NCBI GenBank assembly: GCA_946811185.2
Contig: OX328099.1
Coordinates: 14,101,859 to 14,165,858 of the forward strand
Source: Hippopus hippopus
Lineage: Eukaryota; Mollusca; Bivalvia; Cardiida; Cardiidae
DNA: 64,000 nt
Reading direction: 5' to 3'
In this document: positions 49,866 through 61,900 of the stretch, in pieces
Numbering within the stretch: the stretch's first letter is position 1
Layout of the letters: each line of letters opens with the position of its first letter
Position numbers and translations under genes: made by a program
Notes under the pieces: generated by a model
Seen by the model: the letters and a program-made list of their open reading frames with translations, nothing else
What the model was told of the DNA's origin: nothing
Database searches by the model: none

Positions 49866-50139
49866 TGCCCGCCTGGTTAGCTCAGTGGTTAGCGTATCGG
49901 GCTCGTGACCTGGTGGTTGAGAGCTCGATACCTGGTGGAGGCAAACTGTCTTTCCGGCGATTTTTCCCCTCTCACCTCTGATGCAGGTGAGAAAGTAGTC
50001 AGTGACTTAAAAAGGAAGTTGTGTCAGTACTGGTGTAAGAAAGCTAGGAGCACATGCGTAGGTGCACTGACCGCCGTGATATGACCTAAGCTGTTAAAAC
50101 GGCGTTTAATTAACTCCAATTCAATTCAATTCAATCAGT
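49866..50139 (+). mobile_element. tRNA-derived SINE, full length
   Basis: Head GCCTGGTTAGCTCAGTGG (A-box) and GGTTGAGAGCTCGATACC (B-box, slightly expanded), body CCCCTCTCACCTCTGATGC, GAAAGTAGTCAGTG, GTGCACTGACCGCCGTG, GGCGTTTAATTAACTCC, and a (CAATT)n tail. A genuine tRNA is ruled out by the body and tail and by imperfect cloverleaf. Confidence 0.88.
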
Positions 50140-50221
50140 TTCATGAACACTTTGTTGCACAAAGAAAAGCGTTTTTACAGAAGGAGATGAGGAAGAGAAA
50201 ATAACTTACGAAATAAAACCC

Positions 50222-50433
50222 TTAACGCTTTACCAAACAACAAAATTTTAGACTTGTCAAAATTAAAAACATCTGCAGATAACAAAGTAAATATGATTCA
50301 AAAACTGAAATTCTTCTTCGGAAGTGTGGAAAACATTGTGGGAAAAGGAGAAAATGCTGATTATCCCACAAAGTTTACAAAAGCCTTCTGCTCTAGGGCC
50401 GTTAAAACTCGAGACTTATAGGTAAAGTGTTAA
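50222..50433 (-). mobile_element. Family A MITE, half hairpin
   Basis: TTAACGCTTTACCAAACAAC to TAGGTAAAGTGTTAA; right palindrome arm reduced to ATTATCCCACAAAG. Confidence 0.85.
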
Positions 50434-50529
50434 ACTGCTCCATAACGTAGATGAAAAAGTGTTCAGCTAATAGTAAACATCCCCCCCCCCCTCAAATATC
50501 GCGGTCTCAAATGTCCCTTCTTAAAAAGG

Positions 50530-50925
50530 GGAAAAAAATCACGCCGTATTAATGAATGCAGCCTGATCCAGAATCAAACAGCACGTTCTGTGCAGTCTGA
50601 TCTTGCTCTACACGGGCAGCAAAAGCGCACTGAGTAGCCTTAAGGTTAAACTGAAAAGAAACCAAATACATGTATGAGCAGCGCTCTGGCAAAAGGAGAT
50701 TACCAGCATTTTCTCTTTTTTCCGTAGTGTTTTCAAAATCCTTCTTCAATAAAATTTTTAAGCCGATAGTAAAAACCCGATAAATGTTTTTTTTTTTTCA
50801 AACTTATTTCTTGGGGGAAAAAAAAAAATCTCCTTATATATCCACGTTCTGTGCAGTCTGATTTTGATCTACATTGTCCGCAAAAGGTCAGTGAGTGGCG
50901 CTTAGCGGCTAAAGTGCCCTAATAT
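50530..50925. repeat. Family C pieces around a family A scrap
   Basis: GTGCAGTCTGATCTTGCTC (50590) and GTGCAGTCTGATTTTGATC (50851) flank a family A hairpin remnant TACCAGCATTTTCTC (50702-50716). Confidence 0.6.
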
Positions 50926-51146
50926 GTCTTCTTACGAACTTAAATTTATACTAGTGGCGTCAGCTGAAAGGACGGAAGTGGGAGCTGGTACTAACTTTGG
51001 CCATTGGCCTTTCTTTAGGCTATTCATTACATCTTGCAGACGTAGTTTTGTGCCTTGCAGTTGACTAATTTTAGAAAGTCGCGGAAAAAGGAGAAATTGC
51101 TTCAATTAAACAATCTTTTTCTGTGGTCACAAGTCACTCCAAGCAA

Positions 51147-51496
51147 GGTCCGTATTCACCAACCATTCTTAATTTCATTCTCAGTCTGATTCTAGATTTA
51201 AAAAGTAACACAACTTCTGATTGGTTGAACCAATTGGCTTAGCTAATCAGAAGTTATGTTACTTTAAAAAAAAAAAAAACCAAAAAAACTAATGATAATA
51301 AAACTTAGAATGTTATTAACCCTTAAGCTGCTAAGCATGACTCACTGACCTTTTGTGGAAAGTGTAGATCAAGATCAGACTGCACAGAAATAAGTTTAAA
51401 AAAACATTTATCGGGCTTTCACTATCGACTAGAAAGGTTTATTTAATTTATCCAGCAGGATAAGGGTTTAGAATGGTTGGTGAATACAGACCCATC
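51147..51496. repeat. Family E foldback interrupted by family C
   Basis: CCGTATTCACCAACCATTCT at the left and AGAATGGTTGGTGAATACAG at the right are an inverted pair; AACACAACTTCTGATTGG / CTAATCAGAAGTTATGTT is the inner dyad. Confidence 0.82.
51316..51470. repeat. Family C repeat nested in family E
   Basis: TTAACCCTTAAGCTGCTAAG to AGCAGGATAAGGGTTTA, with AGATCAAGATCAGACTGCAC inside; TTAA-type edges as at 26579. Confidence 0.72.
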
Positions 51497-51499
51497 TGT

Positions 51500-52300
51500 A
51501 TTAAACATAGGCTATGATTTATTGGCAATGTCCTATGATGATTTTTTTCAAAGTCGTCCCCTGCACATTTGATTTCGAGGTCATGTGAACTGATATAGGC
51601 TACCCAGAATCAGTCTTCATTTACGTAACTGGATCATGAGGCTTGCATATGTGTATATAAATACATGGCTTGCATTTGTGTACGTATATACCTGCATAAT
51701 CGAATACTTAAAATATTGCATATGAACGGCATGTTGCTGGCTTAAATAAAGGACTGTGCACATCATTATTTAAAGCTGGAGAAAGACAACCTACAAGAGA
51801 CCATAATTTGTACATTTAGCCTACTGTCTTGAAACTTCAAGACCCTTATTGCCTGGAACTATCATTAAAAGCTTAAGCTGAAATAAATCTATACCTGATC
51901 GTCAGAGTTTAAGCCCAGCATGATTACTTAAAACTATATTTCTCCTTGCGCCCCGTCACGCTTGATGGACATACGTATCGAACAAGGTAGGGATGTAAAT
52001 TAAGTCACGCATCAAGACGCAAACTTTGTCTGTCAAAATTTAAGTATCTTTTTTCCCGACAAAGAAATGGGTTTGTGAAAACTTTCGGATTTTTAAACTT
52101 TCCAGATCTTAAAGTAAGTAAATTATGATAATTCTTTTTTTAAAGTTTTTTCATTCTGCATGTTTAATTCAAATAGAGTTTTGCACCGCTGTTAACAATT
52201 TTTCAGACACATTACCGTGACGGCTTAATTACGTATTCCTCCTTAGTTTCAGCTGTAATCGGCATGGCTGAAACTCTGCAGGTTGCCTATGAACACCAAA
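51500..52300. other. 5' region of the plus-strand ZP gene, no exon identified
   Basis: Expected to hold promoter/untranslated exon; no motif strong enough to call. Confidence 0.35.
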
Positions 52301-52304
52301 ATAC

Positions 52305-52385
52305 GAGCAGCGCCTTCAGCGGGGATCGAACCCATAACTTCTGTATCTAAAGTCCTCCGCCTTCATCTTAGAGCTGTTCTGCTCC
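52305..52385 (-). mobile_element. SINE tRNA-like head remnant
   Basis: On the minus strand GGGTTCGATCCCCGCTG is a good B-box, preceded by a weak A-box (GAACAGCTCTAAGATG). No body beyond it. Confidence 0.45.
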
Positions 52386-52923
52386 TTACAACAAGGACGT
52401 CGGACCGCAGAAGTTTCACAGAAAAACTCCAAATAGGCCGAGATCTAAGTAAGAGTACATTCTTGCTTTCGTTAAGAAGAAAGATTTCGTTGAACTCTCG
52501 AGTACCCATGACCCCCGGTCTATCAATACCGAATAAGGGCCTCAAACTTGAAAGACGCTAGATCTACTTTTTTTTCGAGGGTTGATCATGATAGCCTAGT
52601 CACCGCTACAGTATTCATATTTGTCTCTTCGCTAAACACTGTTTCCACTTTATTCAGTTGGGTTCAACCTAGACTTATTTATTTTTAAATCGGTTTGTGA
52701 CACAATTGCTTCTTGGAACCTTATCAGTACTCCCGCTGTACATAGTTTGGGTGCATGCCACGTTTCGTTCGGAGTACGGATTGGGAAGGTTAGAGGAGAA
52801 TAGCTCAATACTTTGCTATGTGAGTGAGACTTGCTCTGAAAGAGCCATTCTCATTGATCTGTTGCTGTGTCGAGTCTAGACCAAGTTAAAACAATGACTT
52901 TCGTTGTTTCAGGTCTTGCGAAA

Positions 52924-55900
52924 ATGCAGCGACGATTCCTTTCTGGTTGCCTGGTTCTTGGTATCGGTTTGGTAAGTGTTCCTTTGTTGAAACTTTCAGT
53001 GATACACAATACATTATATAATTCTGTTAAAGGTTTTGAGTATATGGACATGTTGTTTTTATGTTGATTTACTTCGAAAAAGCATAGATCGTGCATATTA
53101 ACACTATCACTGGAAAAAAAGAATGGAAGAGATCTTTATACTCAAGGCGGCCACAAAACTTTGTGCACATGCGCATCTGTAGGATCTAACTGAGCGGTAA
53201 ATTCGCTATGTACATCGTCAAGCGGATTGCTGAGACACTGCATTCATGTCAACATAACAGTCCCTGGGATTTTAGCTCTACCAAGATCAAGTGAATCATG
53301 AAATGATGCAAACAAATAAAAAAAAAAAAGAAAAATGTGCAGGGGTATAGATGGACTAGTTCCTGGCTGTTCAGCCTGAAAAAAAAATTGATGAGCCTGA
53401 ATTATACGACAGTTACCTACGATCCGACAGGGAGGTTAGAACTCACAAAAAGCACTGATTCGGCCCTTGTGGTCATGCTATTTGTATTGCACAACCGGTT
53501 ACCGGTGGTCGTGTGAATGAATTAATTAGGTTTTAAAACGAATTTCTTTGCTTCACCAAGTGTGTTCCAGTATCAGTATAGGTACAATATAAGACAATAG
53601 AAACGAGTAAAATTATTTTGAAGTTAAATTCCGTGTTTGACATCAAATAGATATGAGCCATGCTCTGTGAAAAGGGACCTGAATGCATCTACAAAAGTAA
53701 CGACATCAATGCTTCTTGCTCTGGGTCAATTTTCTGCATGGCCAAGGACTTTTCTACCTCGTGATTCATTTGATTGTTAGGCAAAATGGATTTTATGGAT
53801 CCATAATTTTTTATGACTTGCCTGTTATGATACTTCGTGTAAATGAATTAAACTTCTTTTTCCCAAATCACTTCTTAATAATGTTGGCCTACCTATGTAA
53901 ATGTATGTTTCAGGGAGAAGAGCTGGGGGAGGGAATGCTTGCATGCAAATGCTGATCTAGATCTAGATATTTTTACAATGCACTGGGTGAAGGTTTTCAG
54001 GCATGTCCCTACCTTAAGGATTTTCAGCCCATCAAAAAATGTCTTTTTCTTGATTTTCCAAAATAAAATTGACAATTTGTAGATCTACATTTTCAAAATT
54101 TTAGAATTTTAGAAAAATCTAACTTTCATGGATGACAGTGTGTTTCAGATCTACATTACAAGAAATGTAAACATTTCAATTCAAGTAGGAAAAAATTTTC
54201 TTTTCAGCTGATCTGCATAGTTAAGGGTCAAGACATTTCAATGATTTGTAAGTAAAAATGATTTTATTCTTTATTGCAGGTTTATTAAACACATGTACCC
54301 GTACATTATGACTTTTTCGACATGCAGCATGTTGGTTTTGAAAACGTTGGGGTGAAGTGAAAACTTGTTGTAATTAACCAATCTTATTTCAAATGATAGA
54401 CTACATAGGAGAAACAATTGAAAGGAAAGAGGATTTTTTTTAAAAATAGAAAACATTGGAAAAATAATCAATTAGATCTAGTAAAACTGCTATTTACCCA
54501 AATTTTTTCTCAAAATAACACTGGCCACTTTTGTAGCTGGAAAAGTCATACATATATGGCCTGCAACACGTGAAAAGGGACATTCGAACATTTGCGTAAA
54601 GTGTCGTATCGGATCAGCCTGCGCAGTCCGTGCAGGCTAATCCGAAACAACACTTTCCGTTTTTATGTAATTTTCTGTTTTGCGCAAGTCTACTGAAAAA
54701 CAAAATCTATTGTAGTCATAAAGTGCCATCTCGGATTAGCCTGTGCGGACTGCGCAGGCTGATCCGAGATGACACTTTATGCAAATGTCCGAATGCCCCT
54801 TTTCGCGTGTTGCAAGCCATATGGTAATGAAAATATCCTATTATACTATACAAATTGGACTTAACATTTTGTGCATTGGACAGGTTTTCCAATTGCTCCT
54901 TTTCCCATGATGATTTTCCTAGCCACTTTGTTATAGTAGCTGGTGGGTCTGAAGTTAGACAATGTGAATCCCCTACCAAACAATCCTATGTTTTAAGACC
55001 CTCAGAAAAACAGGCTTTGAAAACAATGTGGAAAAAGGAGAAAATGCTGGTAACCAGCATTTTCTCCTTTTCCCACATTGTTTTCTACTTTATCATTGAC
55101 AAATTCTGTCACTAGAGACATTCCGCCATCATCTTCAAATGCTATCTAAAAGTATGAGACCAAAACATTTTTAGTCAGGTGAAGAGTTTATCTTTTAGCA
55201 GATGACAAAATTTTAGACTTGTCCAAATTGAAAGCATTTGCAGATGACATATTAAACTTTTCCCCCATTGTTTTTAATGATCGTTAAAAGTCGAGATTGT
55301 GTCGTAAAGGTTTAATCTTTTCACAGACAACAAAATTTTAGGCTATTTACCCTATACCACACAATCCTGACTTTTAACGACCCTGACAGAAAAGGCTTTT
55401 GAAAACATTATAGGAAAATGAGAAAATGCTGATAACCAGCATTTTCTCCTTTTCCCACAAAGTTTTCTACCTATTCAATGACAAAACAGTATGATTTGAA
55501 AAACAGTAAGATTGTTGTCTGTGAATTCTTTCAATATGGGCAAGTACATGTATAACATTTTGCCATGTGGTAAAGGTTTAACTCTTTACCACACAATCCC
55601 GACTTTTAACGACCCTGAAAGAGAAGGCTTTAGAAAACATTGTGGGAAAAGGAGAAAATGCTGGTAACCAGCATTTTCTCCATTTCCCACAATGTTTTCT
55701 ACCCTATCAGAGACAGAAAATGTCATCTTAGCAACATTAAATTTTTCGTCTGCAAATGCTTTCAATTTGGATGAGTCCAACATCTTGTCGTTTGGTAAAG
55801 AGTTAAACAGTAGATTTTCAGATGAAACATCAAATAATGCTTGAATGAATCAATTCACTTTTAAAGGTGAAGAAAAGAGAATGAGAAAATCAGAAAATGA

Positions 55901-58900
55901 TTGTTACAAGGATTTTATCCATTTTTAAAAAACATTTTCTTGGTCGTAAAACCACTGTTTCAATTGGTAAAAGCTTATTTAGAACTTGCTTCTGTAACTC
56001 AGTCATTTCACCTGTTACCACACATTCCTGACCTTTAACGACCCTTAGGAAGAAGGCCATTGAAGACATTGTGTTAAAACAAAAACCAGCATGTAACCAG
56101 CATTTTTCTCCTTTTCCCACAATGTTTTCTGCCCAATAAAAGACAAATTTCATGTTTTGAGCGACATTTATTTTGTAGTCTGGAAATGCTTTCATGTTTC
56201 AACTACAACTTTGTTGTCTGGTAAAGATTTAAATACAATGTGATCCTCAATTTTTAATTCAGCGAGACATATCTGTAGTAGAGCAGAAAACAATCAGGTG
56301 AAATTTGAAATCAACCTATATGATGAGAATCAGCTGGCCACTGTTCTGAAGGCTCTGGGCGAAAATGAAACGGAAATAGACTCATGTAATTATTCAGGAA
56401 GTGGAATGCCAGGTTCACCTTTTTATGTGGTTTCATATGTCAACCTTACATCAAATACAGAGAGCAATGGATGTGGTGTGCGAGTGGTAAGCATAGACTA
56501 ATTCATGTCAAAATAACATGCTGATGGCTTTTTTTGTACCCTGCAGCAACTATACCTCTTTTAAAAGCATTGTATTAAAAATAAAAAATAGGTCTAATGA
56601 GCAATTTCTCCTTTTGCCACAATGTTTTAGATGTATAAAGCCTTAATTGATAATCCATATATCATTCTTTCCAAAACAATCCCATATTTTAATGACCCAG
56701 AAGAACGAAGTTACCAAAGACATTGTGGGACGTTGACAAAATGCCAATACTGTGCATTCTAATCAGCTTGGTCATGAATTCTTTTGTCTGTAAAAATATT
56801 GGCATTAAGAAAAGTTGCTATGTTTATTGATTCCTTGTACATTTTCAAAACCATCATCTGACACCACATGCAGAACACACCCTAAGCTCAAATACTAATT
56901 TTCTCAGGTTGTCTTAAAGCTTAGAATTAAACCAATTTATATATAAAATGACAGTAAAGGAAATTTTGAGAATGAGGATCCCTAGCTGTCAACTTACAAG
57001 TAGGCAGTCAGGTGGAAGTTTTGCAAGTACATGTATGCCTTTTTGAGAAAAATGGTGAAAAAAAATGGTAGAATATGTGGAAGCTTTGTACAGGCTTTGG
57101 TCATGAGCTTCAGTTTTGCTTAAATCCAGGTCACACCCTTGACTTATGAATGAATTGGTCATAAAAAATTGCAGCTTGATGTAAGATATACCAATTCTGA
57201 AAACATTATTAGTAAATATGAAATCACTTTGAATGAACAAAGGGACAGTACTCTTAGTAAGGGGATCAGAGGTCTCTCCTAGGAAAGCCTGAAAACTTGT
57301 TTGTATGGTTCTTAACTCTGTTTTCAACATTGTTTCATTTATATTGCGGCAGCCAGTGCACCTATCCATACTTTCCTTGATATTTTTTTACCAGTGCTCC
57401 GCACAATATTCTTTCCAAGTCACTGGCTGCTTTGCCATGTAACTAGCGGTGAGAGAGGAATGAATGCTTTCGCAATGACAATCCCCAGAGAGAAATTGGC
57501 CAAGCTTGGAATCGAACCGGCGACCCCTCCTGTTCTCAAATTCTATAAGCAACTGACTGAGCTACCGGGGTTCAGCAACATTGATGTTGAAGTCAAGACC
57601 TTCAAGGTTCAACTTGGTTATGTGCCTTCTGGGAACAGTCAGCTTACCTTTTATTTTACAGACCAATGTGTTCAATGAAGTACAATATACCTGGCACTTA
57701 CGAGCCTCGGGATCAGGATCTAACGGAGTGCTTAGAAGAGGTTTTATCACAAATGCAACATGTTCCAGTGCAGAAACAGGAGGAGAACCAACAACTGTTA
57801 TTGATTTTGAGTAAGATAAGTTTATAATCAAATTTTCTCTTTGTTTATAATTATGTTCACTTACTTTGTTACAAGACATCAAAATGGTGTCCATGGTTGT
57901 GAGGTAGAGCGTCGGCCTCGTAACCATAAGGTCCTGAGTTCGATACCCAGGAGTGGGTGTCAGCTTTGGGATTTTTCATTGGCCCACACATTCGGCGCGA
58001 GTACTGGTGTAGTTCCCAGGAAGCAGAATCGAGAAAGATTAGTTTAAGTTGTAAGAACTTGTTTCTCAATCAATGTAAAATAAATATGTTTAAACTAATT
58101 AAACTAAAATGTAAGACTTGTCAAATCAAAAGCATTATAATTATATACTTGTAAAATATGGCTGATTAATCCTATACCAAACAATCCATAGTTTTCATGA
58201 CCCTGAGGAAGGAAGCCTTTGAAAACATTGTGGGAAAAGGAGACAATGCTGGTAACCAGCATTGTCTCCGTTTTGCACAATTTTTTTCTACCCTCTTTAA
58301 GACAAAAATAATTATTTGCACTACTATTTCGTTTGTCAACTGCTAATGCTTTTAGTTTAGACAAGTCTAAAGTTTTGTTTACATGTACTAAGATTTAGTG
58401 CATGCATACAACAGAAAACATTGTAACAAAAGAAAATATTACTCATTGAACCCTTTACCACACAATCACAAGTTTTAACAACCCGGTGGAAGAAGGCATT
58501 TGAAAATATTGTGGGAAAAGGAGAAAATGCTGGTAACCATTATTTTCTCCTTTTCCCACAATGCTTTTTACCCTATGATAGACAATTTTCATATTTTGAG
58601 TTACATTGAATTTGTCGTCTGCTAATCTTTCAATTTGGACAAGTCTAAAATTTTGTAGTCTGGTAAATAGGTGCAAGTTCTTGTGTAGCTCAATGTTTTT
58701 AAAAGCGGTCTGTTGCAAGATGAATAGATGTTGCCTGCAAATGATAATGTGTTAACTCTTTATCAAATGATAAAATGTTACACTAGTCCAAATTGACAGC
58801 ATTTGCAGACGCCAAAACAAATGTAACTAGAAAACTGAAATTGGTTTTTGATAGGGTAGAAAACATTTGGGGAAAAGAGGAAAATGCTGTATACCAGCAT

Positions 58901-61900
58901 TTTCTCCTTTTTTCCACAAAGTTTTCAAAAAGCTTTCTTTCTCAGGGTCATTGAAAGTCGACATTGTATTGTAAAGGGTCACCTTTTAACAAATAGTACA
59001 GTGTTTGATTGACCCTCAGAGGAAAAGGAATTTTGAAAACATGTTAGGAAAGCAAGACAACTCTTGTAGCTACATGTAGTTTTTCTCCTTTTCCCACAAT
59101 GTTTTCTAATTTTCAAACAATTTCCACCATTTGAACCTCATTAAATTTGGCATCTGCGAATGCTTTGAATTCAGACAAGTTCAAAATTTTGCTGTATGTG
59201 ACAGAGTTGATATTCTACTGGTAGTTTTTTGAAATCCATAAATTTGCTTGCTAATCTTTTACCAGACAAAAAAAAAGGTGACATAAAGCAAAAACAGAAG
59301 GAAAAAGAAAAAAAAAATTAGGGTTGTGTTGAACACATTTAAAGAAATGGAGCCATTGCTTATTACAAGCTTAATACTAAAATGTGGTATTTGTGCAGAA
59401 GTCGGTCAAATCTTGTTATAATATTTTTTCAGCATCCCTTCCTTGTTTGTGGAAGCAAGATTCTCAGAAAATGTAACAGGACAAAACACATTTGCTACAA
59501 ATTCAGAGTTGACTTTGACAGGTCTGTTGTACCCAAATGGACGTAACATTCCTTTAGGTAGGTGGAAACCATATCTTTCTATCTAGCTGGCATACAAAGA
59601 TTATAAAATCTGGACAGTCCTTTGTCTTAGCCCCCCAGGCTCTACTCATTACACTTTTGCAGGCATTGTAGATTAAGATCAGAATATTCAAGAAGATGTT
59701 GTTTAATTGAAATCATCAGTAGTAGTTAAATTATGTGATAATCTCACATGTGCATAAAGTATCAACTATCCTATATTTGCTTATGCAGGTATTTTTTGGT
59801 AACTTCTTAAGGCAGATTGATCTTTCTTTTTGAAGGTCCTTTAAAAGGATAAATCTTATTGTGAAGATTATAATCTGTTTTTGCACATTTGGTCCAAGTG
59901 TTAGTGGCTGGTTGAAAAGTGACTTAAAACCAGGTAAAAACTAAAAAAGTAAACAAAAGATGGAATGACGTGGCCACTTTTAGCCTTGTTCTGAAATTCA
60001 TTTCTCCTTTTAGATGGTATAGTCTAGATTTAAATGTATTCTACCATCTGCATTGTTTACTTTTGGCCACTACTGGACCTTTAAGATCTATCAAGTTTTC
60101 TTGTGCTGAGCAGGACTTTCAGTTCTTTGATTGATTATGAAAATATTTTATTTCCTAAAAACCCAGACATGTAAGATTATTTAGGCTAATTATTATAAAG
60201 AATTTTGCAATGGGACTTTTATTTAAGCAATTGCAATACAAATGTGAGCTTTCCTGCCTTTGATAATGGGCAATTTTTAAAGCTATTGTAGGAAAAGAGG
60301 CAAGGTTTTTTGTTTTACACAAAAAATTGTTCATTTGTCCACACAATGTTATCTAATATTAACCCTTAAAGGCCTGGAACCGACTTCAGTTGTTTTTGTG
60401 GAAGATCACAGAAAATGCAGTCTGATCTTAGATCTAGACAGTCTGCTACTATGTTACATTTTCTAAAGGAAACCCTTGAAATAGCAATATTTTGAGCTGT
60501 TTTTCCTGATTGAAAAGGTCCAAAATATTAATTCAGTGCTTTTACTTTTAGCCACACAACAAAATCTTAGTTTAAAATCAGAAGCATTTGCAGATGACAA
60601 AAGAAACATGTCCTAAAACTTTGTGGGAAAAGGAGAAAATGCTGGTTACCAGCATTTTCTCCGTTTCCCACAAAGTTTTCAAAAACCTCTCTCCTTGGGA
60701 TAATTAACACACAGAATTGTTTTGTGAAGGGTTAATGCTGAATAATTGTAATCAGACTACATGAACTTTGTTTCATATTTTCAGCGCAGGCAAATATCAC
60801 CGGATTTGCTCTTATAAACTGTTACAGTGGAGTTGACGACACAGTCACACAGAGCAGAGAATTATTTATTGATTCAAACGGGTATCTCATAGTTATATTA
60901 TGTAAAGGGTTTGATTATTTGTTTACATGGTGTTTAACACCATTTTCAACATTACTTCAGTTATATTTTGGCAGCTGATACACCATTCCAAGCTTTCCTG
61001 CTTTTTTTTAACCAGTACGCTGCATAATATTCTTTCCAAGCCATCGGCTGCTTTCCAAGATAAAAAATCATTGAGACAACAATCAGTGAGAGAGGAACGA
61101 ATCCTGTGATAATGACTTTCATCAGTCCATGGAAAGAAGTTGGCAGAGCTGGGTATCCCCATAACCCTTTACCACACAATCCCGACTTTTAACGACCCTG
61201 ACAAAGAAGGCTTTTGAAAACATTGTAGGAAAAGGAGAAAATGCTGGTAACCAGCATTTTCTCCTTTTCCCACAATGTCTTCTTCCCTTCCTAAAACAAA
61301 ATTCAATTTTTTAGTCACATTTATTTTGTCGTCTGCAAATGCTCTCAATTTGCACCAGTCTAAAATTTTGTCGTTTGGTAAAGAGTTAACACACATTCCT
61401 GAGTTTTAACAACCCCAGAGAAGAAAAGCTTTTTGAAAAAATTGTGGGAAAAGAAGGAAAAGCTGGTAACCAGCATTTTCTTTTTGTTCCTACAATGTTT
61501 TCTATCATATTAAAGACAAATTCCATCATTTGAGCCACATTCAAATTGTTGTCTGCAAATGCTTTCAGTTTAGACATGTTTACAATTAATCTGTGTGGTA
61601 AAAGGGATATTTGAACCAGTGACCCCTGGTGTAAAGCAAGGGGTTTTATTCAGGAATACATGTAAAAATATTGTGACAGCAGGAGAAAGGTCTTTCTTCA
61701 CCCTCATATCTTTTTCTTTCACAATTTTACTGTTTTCATGTTCATCTTCTGAAGTCATTGGAATAGAAAAGTTCCAAAAACTAGATCCATTTGCACTGGA
61801 AAAAAGGAATATGCAGTCTTAAAATTGAGGTGATTTGTTTTGGAAATTGACCACTTAAAATAACCGTAAGTACATTTAAATCCTTTATAACAACCACTTA

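Noticed and set aside
49866..49940. Genuine tRNA gene
   Set aside because: A- and B-boxes are good but the B arm is expanded, no clean acceptor stem closes, and SINE body and tail follow; same for 30555, 57885 and the minus-strand heads.
53911..53955. Alternative second exon of the plus ZP gene after the AG at 53912 (GEELGEGM...)
   Set aside because: Stops after 14 codons in the required phase, whereas 54208-54247 completes a signal peptide and has correct phases on both sides.
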